Positions 31,516-42,922 of a stretch of DNA of 64,000 nucleotides are shown here, in pieces (position 1 is the stretch's first letter; the number at the start of each line of letters is the position of its first letter). Location: NCBI RefSeq assembly GCF_021018895.1, contig NC_079385.1:231759-295758 (forward strand), read 5' to 3'. The notes beneath the pieces were generated by a model. The model made no database searches and was not told the origin of the DNA. It worked only from the letters and a program-made list of their open reading frames with translations. The position numbers and the translations under genes were made by a program. The stretch is from Seriola aureovittata (Eukaryota > Chordata > Actinopteri > Carangiformes > Carangidae).

Positions 31516-34500
31516 ATGGCAGCCCAGCGGTAAGTCAAGATCAATTTCATAGTTCACAATGTAGTTGTTAAATGTAGTAAAAGTCATGTATTGCATTATA
31601 CAAGTTTTAACATTCAAAGGTATGTAAGTATATTTGCTGATGGTTCCCAGACTTAGGGACCAAATCAAGAGGTTAGTTTGTATGTACAGTCAAGCTCATA
31701 CAGTCCTTTTCTAACAGAATGTAGTAAAACATCCTTTTATAATCAAGTTAAAATAGACATATGTGTTTCATAGTAGTAAACAAGACAGAGAATAACAGTG
31801 GGTGTAGTTTATCGCACATTGGAAACATGGCTGATCACATCTTTTGTTTTGCTTAATGACTTGTTAACGACCCTATTTGAGTGATAATGAAATCATTAGG
31901 CCACTAACCCAAGCTGAGATTTAAAGCATATTTTCTGATGGCTGACCAAACTTCTCCCTGAGTAAAGCTTTAAATTAAGTGAAGAATGTCTTTTTCTATT
32001 TCCAGCAAAGCCAACAGGCACTTCCTGCTGTGCCCTGTGTGCGTGAAACCCCAGGAATGCCTTCCTGTGCATCTGCGCAGGGTCTGCATGAAGACCGCCA
32101 CACCAGAAGCCATGGAAGCAGTGGTGTCAAAGGCAAAGAAGGATGTCCATGAGCTTCTGGCCTCTGGCAGGGTCTTCAACTATGTTCTGCTTCGGCAGAT
32201 TTTGGATGACGCTGATCCACTCAGCAGGTTGGTGGAAGGGCTTTTCAGTCTTTTCTCAAACATCACTTCTTGTTTACTCTCTGAAATGTATTACATTTTT
32301 TAAATTGTATTGAATAACATTGTCTAAATTCTGTTTTTTTATTTCTTTAATTGAAAGGCTGATTGAGGAGCTGCAGCGTCGGCACATGGCGGTGGTTGGT
32401 GTCCCTCCACCACTGCCCAATGCCAACGTTACGGCAGCGACGGCACAGCCACCCGAGAGTGCGGCCACTGAGACTGGTGAGAGCGAGTCTGACATTGCCT
32501 CTGTCAGCAGTGGCGAGTACTTTCAATGGTGAGAATTTCAGTTTCACAACTTCACTGACGATGTTTGTTTTTGATTGTGGGTCACATGAATCACAAATAT
32601 TCAGTATGTAACAACAATTCACTACTATAACAATTATAACACTTTTCCCACATTGCAGTAACCCAGATGTGCAGTGGAAGAAGGCGGCCAGGAAGCTGAT
32701 GGCAGAGAAGGGCCTCTATGAGAAGCACTCCCTGGACCATCCATTGCTGAAGGGCTTTGCCAACTACCTGGAGAAAGACCTCCAGAATGAAAATTTCAAA
32801 CAGGAGGTGAGGACTACCATAAAACACTCTGTGTTTATTAAAAACTTCTGGGTTAGGGTTAGGGTTCATTTTTGCCTTTTTGTTTAAATCGATTTACAAC
32901 ATGATTTGGGAAACCATGTGCTGGCTTTCAGCCAGAAAGATATGCACAGCCTGTACCTTTGGTAACATTCCTCCTCCCCCGTATTGCAGTCACTTTTGTA
33001 GATGGTATAAGTTAAATTAATATTTGATCCTCACCAGGGTCTTTCTTTTCATGAATTCAGTTTTTCATACATTTTTTTATAAATAGTTGTCATGTAATTT
33101 AAAATGCTAAAATTGCCCTTTTTTTCCCAGGTTGACAACGTTGCTCGTTTCCTGTACTACGTGGACCCACAGGCCCCATCCCTGGAGTTCGTCAGGAACA
33201 GTGAAAAGATCCGCCAGTACCTTCGTGAGCTCTCTGAGGCAACGCTGACAAAGCAAACTCAGCAGAACTACCTGAAGAGCTTGAAAAGGTCGGTGCATTT
33301 GGTGTTTCTTTTCATATAATGTCAACACTTGTGTAGACAATAAACATAATTGGGCTTAAATACATATACTTAAATACTTGCACTTTGACCGACAGATTCC
33401 TGGTGTACCACACGGTCAACAGCAACCTGAGGCATGAGGATCGGGCACTCTATGAGGACTGCAGGCACTTCATTGAGTTCCTTGGGTCTCTGCAGAAATG
33501 CTGCTCCAAGCAAGCGAGCAAAGAGATCACCCAAAAGAGGTAAGTTTAATTGTTCTCACCCACCTAACTGGATTACAGTATAGATATGTGAGCAATGTGG
33601 CATGTAATGTCATGATTTGTTAATAACATTTGATCTGTTTTCTCATAGGCATAGCATGTTGACGGAGCAACATCAGCTGACACCATATGACTGCTTGGCT
33701 GTGCTGAGGGCTGCCAGGAAGGACTTGATGGCAGTTATTGCGAAGGTTTCCGTGGACAAAAGTGCAACCCTGGAGTTGACCGAGTGCAGCTTCGTGGTGT
33801 ACTATCTCCAGGCAGTGGTCATCCTGAGGCACCTCCAACAACCAGGCGTGGTGGAGCACATGACTGTGAGTATTCCTATGCACTTTTTGTCTGCATTGTT
33901 AGAAAATTTCACCTGACATTTTTGCCATTCCCCATACTAATCAATGTGATATCCTTGTTTTGTGCAGGTGCAAGAGTGGATAGTCCGTCAGACAGACAGG
34001 TCAGGCAACGCCATTATTGGTGTGAAGGAGCACAAGACCGCAGCACGGCAAGTTGCCGCGTTTGCCCTGTCACAGGAGGAGGAGTGTGTAAGTTCATCAG
34101 ATTTCCTCTGAGAATCTGTCAGAACCTGTTCAAAAGCAGAAATTAATCTTTATTTCTATGTTTCCTCTGCCAACAGTGGTTTGATATGTACTTCACACGA
34201 GTGCGGCCACAACTCCTCAACTCTAAGAAGCGCAAGCGGGATGACTCAGATGACGAGGAGGAACGGTTCTTCATCTCCACCACGGGGAGGCCGATCTATA
34301 ATGCCTCCAATGACCTTGACCGGCTGCACTCAAAGTAAGCTAACCATCATGATTCATTTCCCCTCCCAAATGTACTTCTATAAATAACCGTCTCAGCTCT
34401 CTGGTGTGATGTGTCAATTAATGTCATATTAATATCTGTTTAAACTTTCACTTTAGATACAAACTCAAGCCAGTGACCAGCCGAGTGGCACGCAGAGTCT

Positions 34501-35753
34501 TCGAGACGGCCACCGGGACGATGACTGACACAGAGAAGTCTCTGGTGGCCGACTACCTCACTCATTCCACTGCGACGGCGGAAAAACATTACCGCATGAA
34601 GCAGCCCAAGACCATTGTGAGGGCCAGTCAGCTGCTGGCTAAGCTCGCTGGTGACTCAAGGTAAAGATGTCTTATATTTGTCAACAATTAATACAATCAA
34701 CAATTTGTAAACATAATCAAACCCACCATCATTTATATGTAGGCACACTGAACACTTATCTAATACTTTTCTTCTCCTTCTCCTTCTTCTCTTATGTAGT
34801 GTTGAGTCTGCGGATGAGGGTCCCAGTCATGGTACCCGTGGCGCTGCTTGCAATGCTGCCGACAAGCCTGCCTGTACTACAAATGTGCAGATGGATGTCC
34901 AAGCAGCATTTGACAAACTGCTGGAAACGCACCCGGTGACACTGGACGGGGACGTGCCAGACAAGACTGAGCGCAGAAAGGTGTCACCCGACTGTCAGCG
35001 GCAGTTGTACGAGCGTTGGCTGAAGGCACAGATGAAACTGCGCGTGCAGCATGTTCTCTGTAAGTATTTTCTCAATGTTTAATAAAAATGTTTTCAAGTA
35101 TCAATGCTATGTACATGATTCAAAGTTGTCAACTATATTTTTCTTAACTAACAAAACCTTTTAATTTTTTCTCGACAGCATACTTCTGCCGGCGTCTCCC
35201 AACAGAAAACCGGGTCAGCACCTGGATTGCTAAGCGGGGATGGAAGAAAAACCTCCCCATCTCTGCCAATATCATAAAGGAGTGGAAGCCCTCAGGATCT
35301 GTGGACATGGTCATGGATTCTAGACACATCCAGAAAATGACCAGTTCTCAGAGGTGGAGAGGACTACTGGTCACCGATGTCAAAGGGAAAGGCAAGGGTG
35401 TCGTTGCCACCCGCAGATTTCAGACTGGTGAGGTGGTCTGTGATTACCATGGGAGGGTGATCACAGCCAAAGAGGGCCATCACATACACAAGAACACCAG
35501 TGAGGAGGAGACTGGACATATGTTCTTTTATACAAATCAAAAAGGGCAGCCCATGTGCATTGATGCACATTCATCTTTTTGTGAGTGCCACCCCGAAAAG
35601 CAGACTGTTGGCAGGTTTATCAACCACGCAAAAGCACAAGCCAACCTAAGGCCCAGGTTCTATGCTGTGGACACAGATGGGGAGGAAAAAGAAGTTATTC
35701 TTTTCCTCGCAACCAGGAACATTGAGGTCAATGAGGAACTCCTGTTTAATTAA
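31516..35753 (+). CDS. Twelve-exon zinc finger / tyrosine-recombinase-like / SET (KMT5A-like) fusion gene
   Basis: Exons, all with GT-AG borders: 31516-31529, 32006-32227, 32358-32528, 32659-32806, 33131-33288, 33396-33539, 33649-33865, 33968-34087, 34177-34334, 34457-34660, 34800-35059, 35179-35753. Phases agree throughout and give 796 codons. Residues 14-32 form a C-x2-C-x9-H-x4-C motif. Exons 7-10 resemble a Crypton-type tyrosine recombinase core: an EHKTAARQ segment, RVARR (about 462), H487 and Y496 in THSTATAEKHYR. The usual box-I Arg may be replaced (QQPG). Exon 12 has a SET domain close to KMT5A/SET8 (GKGKGVVATRRF, CDYHG, GRFINHA). It ends at EELLFN, where a Tyr-Gly would follow in KMT5A, so methyltransferase activity is uncertain. 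Probably nuclear. It could be a domesticated or still mobile gene. Confidence 0.82.
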
Positions 35754-35984
35754 GGTGCGGGCAAAAAGTCTTTTCGGGGAGAGGGCTTGGGCCTCGCTTG
35801 GCTCTCTTAGACTTTCTGCAGCCATCCACCTGGCCTGCATTTTCGTGGCCTGTATTCAAGTCTACAAGGACATTGTTAGACTTTGCTCTTTTTATTTGTA
35901 CAGTATTGGTGCACTTTGTAAATGTAAGAAATCTCTGCACAGAAAACAATGAAGTGGAAGTGCTTAAACTTTATCTGTCTCATA

Positions 35985-36573
35985 CCTCATTGTAAAGCTT
36001 AGATTCTCCTCTTTCCAACAATCGTCGGCTTTCCATCCTATCACAATCCTCTTGTTATTAACCAGACATTTATTGTGGTCAATTTTAGGCAGCTTTCAGT
36101 GCTGGGTCAGAGGTCAAATCTGGTCTCTATATTTAAGCTGCTATTTCAGGATAGCATTATCTGATTTATTGGAGTAATACCTCAGTGTGAAGCTTATATT
36201 CTATTCTTTCCAACAAGTGTTGGCTTTCCATCTTATCATAAACCTCCTGTTATTAACCACACATTTAATGTGGTCAATTTTAGGCAGTTTTCAGAGTTGG
36301 ATCGGAGGTCAAATCTGGTCTCTTAAGCTGCTATTTCATGATAGCATTATCTAATTTACTGGAGTAATACCTCATTGTAAAGCTTATATTCTCTGTTCTT
36401 TCCAACAAGTGTTTGCTTTCCATCTTATCACAAACCTCATGTTATTAACCAGACATTTAATGTGGTCAATTTTAGGCAGCTTTCAGTGTTGGGTCAGAGG
36501 TCAAATCTGGTGTCTATGTTTAAGCTGCTATTTCAGGATATAATTATCTGATTTACTGGAGTAATACCTCATT
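35985..36573 (+). repeat. Tandem repeat A block, left flank of the Maverick
   Basis: Three units following the SET gene. The last is cut after taatacctcatt; ctcatt (36568-36573) is the Maverick target duplication. Confidence 0.9.
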
Positions 36574-36884
36574 AGAGAGATATATACACCACTAAACATC
36601 AAATTTGACAGGTTTCCCCCTCAGGGTTTATAGGTCACAAGGTCATGGGGGAGTAAGGGGGGTCAGGAAGGGGGTGGGGTCAGGAGGAGGTTATGCTGAC
36701 GTAATGTGCTTTCCCAAAGGGTGAGGGGTGTATATTAAAGGAGTACGTCATCATCCATACTTGTTAACAAGCAACAAGTCCTGATGACTGTGTGAGAACA
36801 CATTACCATAAGAGCTCACCCTCTCTTTGTCACACACACACACACACACACACAAGCTGAGTCCACCACCCCTCCCTCTCCTTG

Positions 36885-36918
<34 letters not shown>

Positions 36919-37104
36919 CAGCCAAGTATTGATGACTATGTGAGAAACAAAGTTAAAAAGTTCTTAAAACATAGGATCTCTGTGAATCAGCCTATTCATT
37001 GGAAAGGCTCATCATCCAAACTTATTAGCAAGCAGCAAGTATTGATGACTGTGTGATAAACAAAGTTAAAAAGTTCTTAAAGCATATTACCGCTGTGAGA
37101 CAGC
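36574..37104 (+). repeat. Maverick left terminal inverted repeat
   Basis: 531 bp, matching 51643-52193 inverted, mainly differing in (CA)n length. It contains a TATATTAAAGG motif (about 36731) and three iterations of a segment with gatgact.tgtga (near 36781, 36929 and 37042), possible origin or control iterons. Confidence 0.93.
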
Positions 37105-37193
37105 TGTTTCAACGGAACAGGTCATCACGCATACGTATTCACAAACAACAAACCCTTTATTGTAGAAAATTAAACTTTAACAATTTACATGGG

Positions 37194-37200
37194 TATAAAT
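37194..37200 (+). promoter_or_regulatory. TATA box of the left-end spliced gene
   Basis: TATAAAT in gggtataaatgcatg, just inside the inverted repeat. A TCAGA initiator-like motif lies about 25 bp downstream and the ATG is at 37260. Confidence 0.55.
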
Positions 37201-37259
37201 GCATGTTCTCCTGGGTGTATCAGACGCAGGATTCGTTGAAAACAGACAACACCGACAAC

Positions 37260-38812
37260 ATGAGCCACGGTATGAGAAAACTTTATTTTACCACAACCGT
37301 TATCGCTTGAAGAAATCATTTTTAAAAAAAAACGTTTAAATATAGCACTTATTTATTTTAGAAAATAAAGTTTCTGCAGAGGTTCACCATCTTCCTCTAC
37401 AAAACATCACCAGCACATATATCGGTAAGTAATATATTCCCTCTCCCTGAATCACTATTTATTTAATTTGAAAAAGATCTGCGCTCTTCAACTATGATTT
37501 ATTTACTTATTTAATTTTGTTTTTAAAGTTACCCCCGAGGAGCTGGAGGGTCTGTGCTTTACGCAATCAGACTACGGTAATGTTACCATTTGTTTATTTA
37601 TTTATTTTTTGTTTGTTTTGTCCTTCTATTTAACAACATCAATATCGGAAACGGAATCATTCACTCTCCAACTACCTACAGATTTAATAGACGCTGCTGA
37701 TCGGCTTAGCAGGGCTGGAAATCCGGCCGTTTTCCACGGGGAATTAGGAGGCGTAGAAGAAGGACCGAGTTCGCCGGCAATCCGTCCCGAGAGTATCCGT
37801 CCGAGGGTCAACCGTTTACGGCTTCCAAAACGCCGTAAACCCGCTCTGCCGGACTCGTCTGCCAAAAATATCAGATCGGAAGGTCCGGCAAAGGAATCTG
37901 CCAACGTTCCAGATGTAACGGGTAAGTCCATGAAAACTTTTTTAAACGTTTCTTTGGATTAGAGTATTTTAACAATTCCTGCGGACATCCCGCTTTTACC
38001 GCTTACACATTTAAAATGAAGGCCGGTCTTCCTACGGATTTCCGGAATGTAGGGGCGTGTCTGTGACGCATTTCCGGTAGTGTATTTGGAAGCCAGCGCC
38101 ACCAGCGGTGTGGTGATGTAATGTCACCTTGAATTTAGCTGCATGGAGTGGAGAATAAATATTGTTTTTTAGTAACTGCGTTTATTATGCCTATGTACAG
38201 GGGTTCAGTCAACTATACCTCCAGAGAGTCCTGAGACTCCTGCCACGCAGCCGCATCTACCCGGCCCAGCGGACGGACAAGCGCCCCTGGCAACTGCACC
38301 TCCGGAGACTCCTGAGATCCCTGCCACCCAGCCACATCTACCAGGCCCATCGGACGGACAAGCGGCCGTGGCAACTACCCCTCCGGAGACTCCTGAGATC
38401 CCTGCCGCGCAGCCACATCTACCAAGCCCATTGGACGGACAGACGCCCGCGGCTACGAGACTGATCAAACGTAGGCTTACTTAGTACATTTTATTTATTT
38501 ATGGTATATGATATAAAATACACGTAACCTAAAATGACATAACCCGAATCGTTAAATACTAAAGCTAAAGGTACATGACACGCTGAATTAAAACATCTCC
38601 TCTCATCGTCTTTCGTCACAGAGGGAACACCGAGGAGACATTTGATTCGTCAGCCCAGAAGAGGGCGGAGAGGACCCCCCTACCTTCGTCGGAGAAACTC
38701 AAGAACGCACTCTGTCGATCCTCAGTGTCTGTGTGCGAGCAATCGCAGAGTCATTCTACAGTTGGGTCAGGGTCTTTTATCTGCTTTCATTGCTTTGTGT
38801 GAGAAGTTGTAA
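37260..38812 (+). CDS. Six-exon spliced gene at the Maverick left end, unknown function
   Basis: Predicted exons: 37260-37269, 37362-37424, 37529-37576, 37682-37921, 38201-38470, 38622-38812. Every intron is GT-AG and phase 1, exons 2-5 are all multiples of three, and the frame stays open to TAA at 38810-38812, giving 273 codons. Exon 3 is acidic. Exon 4 is mixed, with a basic patch (RLRLPKRRK...). Exon 5 contains three tandem 27-residue, Pro/Thr-rich repeats (81-bp period: 38218, 38299, 38380). Exon 6 is Arg-rich (PRRGRRGP) and ends in a short hydrophobic helix. There is no clear family match. The stop lies 21 bp before the PolB ATG. A structural or nucleic-acid-binding protein is possible from composition only. 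The phase pattern is strong evidence that it is real. Confidence 0.68.
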
Positions 38813-38833
38813 AGTAAGGTGTGACATTTCAAC

Positions 38834-41800
38834 ATGGCTAAAGAATTAAACCTGGGCTTTTTTTATGATCTTTGTCAGTCTGACGTGGTTCCAAGCGAGT
38901 TAGAGAAATATGTAGAGGAATTGAACCGTATTTCACCCGCTTTAGCGGTAGACGATAGCATAGCCAACATACCTGAAAATTCCCCAGAATCTGATCCTTT
39001 TGCGGAAATCCAACAAATCTGCAATACAGAAAATTATTTCCAAAATATAGAAGATGCTCTCAGACTAGTCGATCAGATACCGTCATCCAACCCCTCCCAG
39101 CAGCACGGGTCTGACCCTCAGGCCTCTTTCACAGCCGATGCGTCGCACGCTCCCTCTCCTCAAACCCCGCCGATAGAGACCGATATTGAACCCATCTCCC
39201 CTGCCTCGCACGCTGCTCATACGAGCGTGTGTGAATCAAACCCCACTCGTCAGAGCGGGGGAAATTCAATGCGGGAGGTCGAACCGTGTAGAACAGTAAC
39301 CCGCGACCGTTTCAACAATTTAGAAATAAGACAAGTTTTTAATGTACCACCTCCTAGAAACGTGCCTGATCTTGCTCAATTTTACCAAGATGTCGTCGGG
39401 ATCCTCAGGGATCTGGCCGACGAAGTGAAATTAAAGGCTAAACGTAATGATGTGATACAGTTAGAAATAAAAGGCGAAAACATGCAAAATCACGTTAACG
39501 TGACCGTCGACGAAGCCGGTGAAGCTATCCTGCCGGCTTTTGAAGGTTTACTAGAACGCTTAGTGCAGTCAAACAAAGATATAGCCTCAGACGCTAACCT
39601 TGAATTAATCGTTCAGGTGGTGCAAAACCCCAGAGGGGGTAAGAAACGAAAAGCGGCCAAAACTTTAGACTGCGAAATAATAAATAAAAAAAGGAAACAT
39701 CTGTACATTGTAAACAATAGGAACGATCAGCTTTGCTTCGTCATCAACTTAGCTCATCTCATTGACCCTCAACTCACGGACAGAGAGGCCGAAGAAAGAG
39801 GAATAGAGTTGCAACGTCTCGCCGGTCTGAGTGATCAGACACCGGTGACCTTTAGCGACGTAGGCAAATTAGAAAATATTGTTAATCGTAAAATTGTAGT
39901 GTTTTACAGAACCCCTGACAACCGTCCCCTCTCTAAATTTGAAACCAACTTTTCGGATCGGTCTAACCCCCTGTTTCTATTTTTATGCCAAAACCATTAC
40001 TACGGAATAAAAAATCTAAAAGCCTTTTTAGGGGTCAGGCACATCTGTCACTATTGCTATAGAAGCTATGAAAATCCCCACTCGCATCACTGCAAAGGTT
40101 TCTGCTCCGTCTGCAACGACCCCGCCTGCGTTAAACAAAAGTCAGCCCCCGTACTCTGCGGCGATTGTCACAGGACGTGTCGCACGCCTTCTTGTTTTAC
40201 CAGGCATAAAGAACCAAAACTAGCACCCATAAACCAAACGTACGTCAGCACTTGCGATCTGATAAAAAGATGTCTGGAATGTAAAAAAATGTACCGTGTG
40301 GCTAGCGGTAATGGTATTGATCGTCATGAGTGTATGAAGCCTAAATGTAAAATCTGCGGTGAGAAATTGCTCGGCGTCGACGATCACCAATGCTACATTC
40401 AGAGTGTTCCACCAGCCACACAGCACAGTGAGAAATTGATTTTCTATGATTTTGAAACATTTCTCAATCAGGACGGCAACCACGTCCCTTTTCTGGTGTG
40501 TACAAAAACACTGAACGGTGTGGAGTGGGCCTCTTATGGTCTACAGTGCGCCAGAGACTTTGTCCTGCACTTCAGAAGACCATTTTACCAGGGAACTAAG
40601 TTCATAGCCCACAACGCAAAAGGTTTTGACAGCTACTTGGTCCTTAACAGCATGGTAGAGCTGGGTTTAGAACCCTCTCTCATCATGCAAGGAAGTAAAA
40701 TCCTCAGCTTCACAGATACCGATTATGATTTAAAATTTATCGACTCTCTGTGTTTCCTCACCATGCCTCTCAGCGCTATGCCCAAAGCGTTAGGTTTCGG
40801 CGATCAAACCAAGGGCTACTTCCCTCACAGGTTCAGCTCCAAGGAGCGCTTAAATTACATCGGGCGCTACCCGCCTGAGAGTGATTATGGCATAGAAAGC
40901 ATGACGGCTCAGAGGCAGGAAGAGTTCCGCGACTGGTATAGTAACGCCAGTCGCGGTGTTTTTAACTTTGAGAGGGAAGCTCGGTACTATTGTAAAAAGG
41001 ACGTCGATATTCTCGCTGAAGGCTGCGTCCGGTTCAGGAATCAGTTTCTCGTCGACACAGGCGTGGACCCTTTCAGCTGCATTACCATCGCATCGGCATG
41101 CATGAAGGTCTTTCGCACAAATTTCCTGCCTCCTAAAACCTTAGCCATACCCTCACCCGATGACTATAGAAGACAGTGTAAACTATACTCCAACGCCTCC
41201 ATCCAGTGGTTAGAGTGGGTAGCACACAGCCAAAACATCTTTATCCAGCATGCCTTAAACAGGGGAGAGAAGCAGATCGGCCCTTACTCTGCAGACGGCT
41301 ATGCCGAAATCAACGGTGAAAAGTATGTTTGGGAGTTTCTGGGGTGCTTTTACCACGGCTGTCCGACGTGTTTTCAACCTCATGAAACCTGTCCTCTGAC
41401 GGGGGCCCCCTTCGAGGAGCTTCATGCGGCCACCGTGGACAGATTACAGAAGCTAAAGTGTGTTTACGGCGTCCGCACAGTCGTCATGAGAGAACACGAC
41501 TGGACAGAGATGAAAAAATCCCACCCCGGGGTGAAAAGGTTTCTCAAGGACTTTCAGGCACCCGAACCTCTCTCCCCTCGCCAAGCTCTTTATGGAGGCA
41601 GGACGAGCGCCGTGAGACTGAGGTACACGGCGGGGCCTAGTGAAACCGTGCGATACGTGGACGTCACTTCACTGTACCCGTACGTTAACTGTAGCTTTCC
41701 TTACCCGCTAGGTCACCCTACCATCATCCACAAAGACTTTGACGAGCCTCAAAATTACTTTGGGTTGATCAGGGCCGTCGTCTATCCTCCACGCAGGCTG

Positions 41801-42916
41801 TTTTTCCCCGTTTTACCTTACAGAACCTCTAGGGGTAAACTGGTTTTCACCCTTTGCCGTACCTGCGCTGAGATCAACAACCAGCAGGGTCCTTGCAGAC
41901 ACGACGAGGAGGCCAGAGCACTGACGGGGGTTTGGGTGACGGTTGAACTTAACAAGGCTCTAGAGTTGGGGTACAGAGTCGCCAAGATCACCGAAGTGTG
42001 GCACTTTGACAGACGCAGTGACTCCATTTTTGTCAAGTACATGCACACCTTTCTCAAAGGTAAGCAGGAAGCTTCGGGCTACCCACCCGAGGCCTCCGAT
42101 CAGCAAAGCAGAGAAAAGTACATCCAGGACTATCGGGTCAATCAGGGCATTCAGCTAGACGCCAGCAAAATCGCGGTGAACCCGGCCAAGAGACAGGTGT
42201 CTAAGCTGTGTCTCAACAGCTTCTGGGGTAAGTTTGCTCAGAAAACTAATTTGACGCAAACCAGCCTCGTCAGCGATTCTGAAGAGTTTTTCCGTTTTCT
42301 GTTTTCGGGACAGTATAAAGTTCAGTACTTTACTTTTCTCAACGATAAAACTGCCATCATTCAATGGAACTACAGCGAGCGTTGCGTCGTGCCCCCAGGC
42401 AGAGCAAATAATGTATTCATCGCTGCGTTCACCACCGCCTACGCCCGCCTCAAGCTGTACGGTTATATGGAACGGTTAGGACAGAACGTTCTCTATACGG
42501 ACACCGACAGCTTGATCTACGTGGTGAAAGACGGGGAGTCCCCCTTGGAGCTGGGTAATTACCTGGGGGACTTGACGGACGAGCTGGGGGGTGATAGCAT
42601 CCAAGAATTTGCGGCGGCCGGTCCCAAGAGTTACGGGTACCAGACCAGAAACGGTAAGAAAGCAGTGTTGCGTGTCAAGGGTATCACGCAGACCCGGGAA
42701 AGCTGCGAGCGGGTCAACTTTGACGGTATCAAGGAACTAGTGGAGGGTTACCTGAAAGACTCGCAAGAGGGCGTGATTGAGACTCCTCAGCGTAACATTA
42801 GAAGAGATAAAAAGAGCTTCTCGCTGAAGGATTCAACATTTCTAAAAAAGTTTAGAGTGGTGTATGACAAAAGACGTCTCTTTAGCGACGGGACGACTTT
42901 GCCATTCGGGTATTAG
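38834..42916 (+). CDS. Protein-primed-type family B DNA polymerase (PolB)
   Basis: 1360 codons from an ATG in caacATGgct. The N-terminal 390 residues have no recognised domain. A Cys/His-rich region follows (about 400-515, many C-x2-C pairs, for example HICHYCYRSY and KCKICGEK). The 3'-5' exonuclease has YDFETF (about 537), HNAKGFDSY and YCKKDVD. Polymerase motifs are DVTSLYP (A, about 943), KLCLNSFWGK (B, about 1123) and YTDTDS (C, about 1220). All catalytic acidic residues are present. In Polintons and adenoviruses this enzyme copies the linear genome from a terminal protein; no separate terminal protein gene is evident here. It directly follows the spliced gene and precedes the ATPase. Confidence 0.95.
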   Translation: MAKELNLGFFYDLCQSDVVPSELEKYVEELNRISPALAVDDSIANIPENSPESDPFAEIQQICNTENYFQNIEDALRLVDQIPSSNPSQQHGSDPQASFTADASHAPSPQTPPIETDIEPISPASHAAHTSVCESNPTRQSGGNSMREVEPCRTVTRDRFNNLEIRQVFNVPPPRNVPDLAQFYQDVVGILRDLADEVKLKAKRNDVIQLEIKGENMQNHVNVTVDEAGEAILPAFEGLLERLVQSNKDIASDANLELIVQVVQNPRGGKKRKAAKTLDCEIINKKRKHLYIVNNRNDQLCFVINLAHLIDPQLTDREAEERGIELQRLAGLSDQTPVTFSDVGKLENIVNRKIVVFYRTPDNRPLSKFETNFSDRSNPLFLFLCQNHYYGIKNLKAFLGVRHICHYCYRSYENPHSHHCKGFCSVCNDPACVKQKSAPVLCGDCHRTCRTPSCFTRHKEPKLAPINQTYVSTCDLIKRCLECKKMYRVASGNGIDRHECMKPKCKICGEKLLGVDDHQCYIQSVPPATQHSEKLIFYDFETFLNQDGNHVPFLVCTKTLNGVEWASYGLQCARDFVLHFRRPFYQGTKFIAHNAKGFDSYLVLNSMVELGLEPSLIMQGSKILSFTDTDYDLKFIDSLCFLTMPLSAMPKALGFGDQTKGYFPHRFSSKERLNYIGRYPPESDYGIESMTAQRQEEFRDWYSNASRGVFNFEREARYYCKKDVDILAEGCVRFRNQFLVDTGVDPFSCITIASACMKVFRTNFLPPKTLAIPSPDDYRRQCKLYSNASIQWLEWVAHSQNIFIQHALNRGEKQIGPYSADGYAEINGEKYVWEFLGCFYHGCPTCFQPHETCPLTGAPFEELHAATVDRLQKLKCVYGVRTVVMREHDWTEMKKSHPGVKRFLKDFQAPEPLSPRQALYGGRTSAVRLRYTAGPSETVRYVDVTSLYPYVNCSFPYPLGHPTIIHKDFDEPQNYFGLIRAVVYPPRRLFFPVLPYRTSRGKLVFTLCRTCAEINNQQGPCRHDEEARALTGVWVTVELNKALELGYRVAKITEVWHFDRRSDSIFVKYMHTFLKGKQEASGYPPEASDQQSREKYIQDYRVNQGIQLDASKIAVNPAKRQVSKLCLNSFWGKFAQKTNLTQTSLVSDSEEFFRFLFSGQYKVQYFTFLNDKTAIIQWNYSERCVVPPGRANNVFIAAFTTAYARLKLYGYMERLGQNVLYTDTDSLIYVVKDGESPLELGNYLGDLTDELGGDSIQEFAAAGPKSYGYQTRNGKKAVLRVKGITQTRESCERVNFDGIKELVEGYLKDSQEGVIETPQRNIRRDKKSFSLKDSTFLKKFRVVYDKRRLFSDGTTLPFGY

Positions 42917-42922
42917 AATTTG

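Noticed and set aside
37529..37576. LxCxE-type retinoblastoma-binding motif in exon 3 of the left-end Maverick gene, and in the right-end accessory proteins
   Set aside because: The Leu-Cys neighbourhoods do not carry Glu at the required position.
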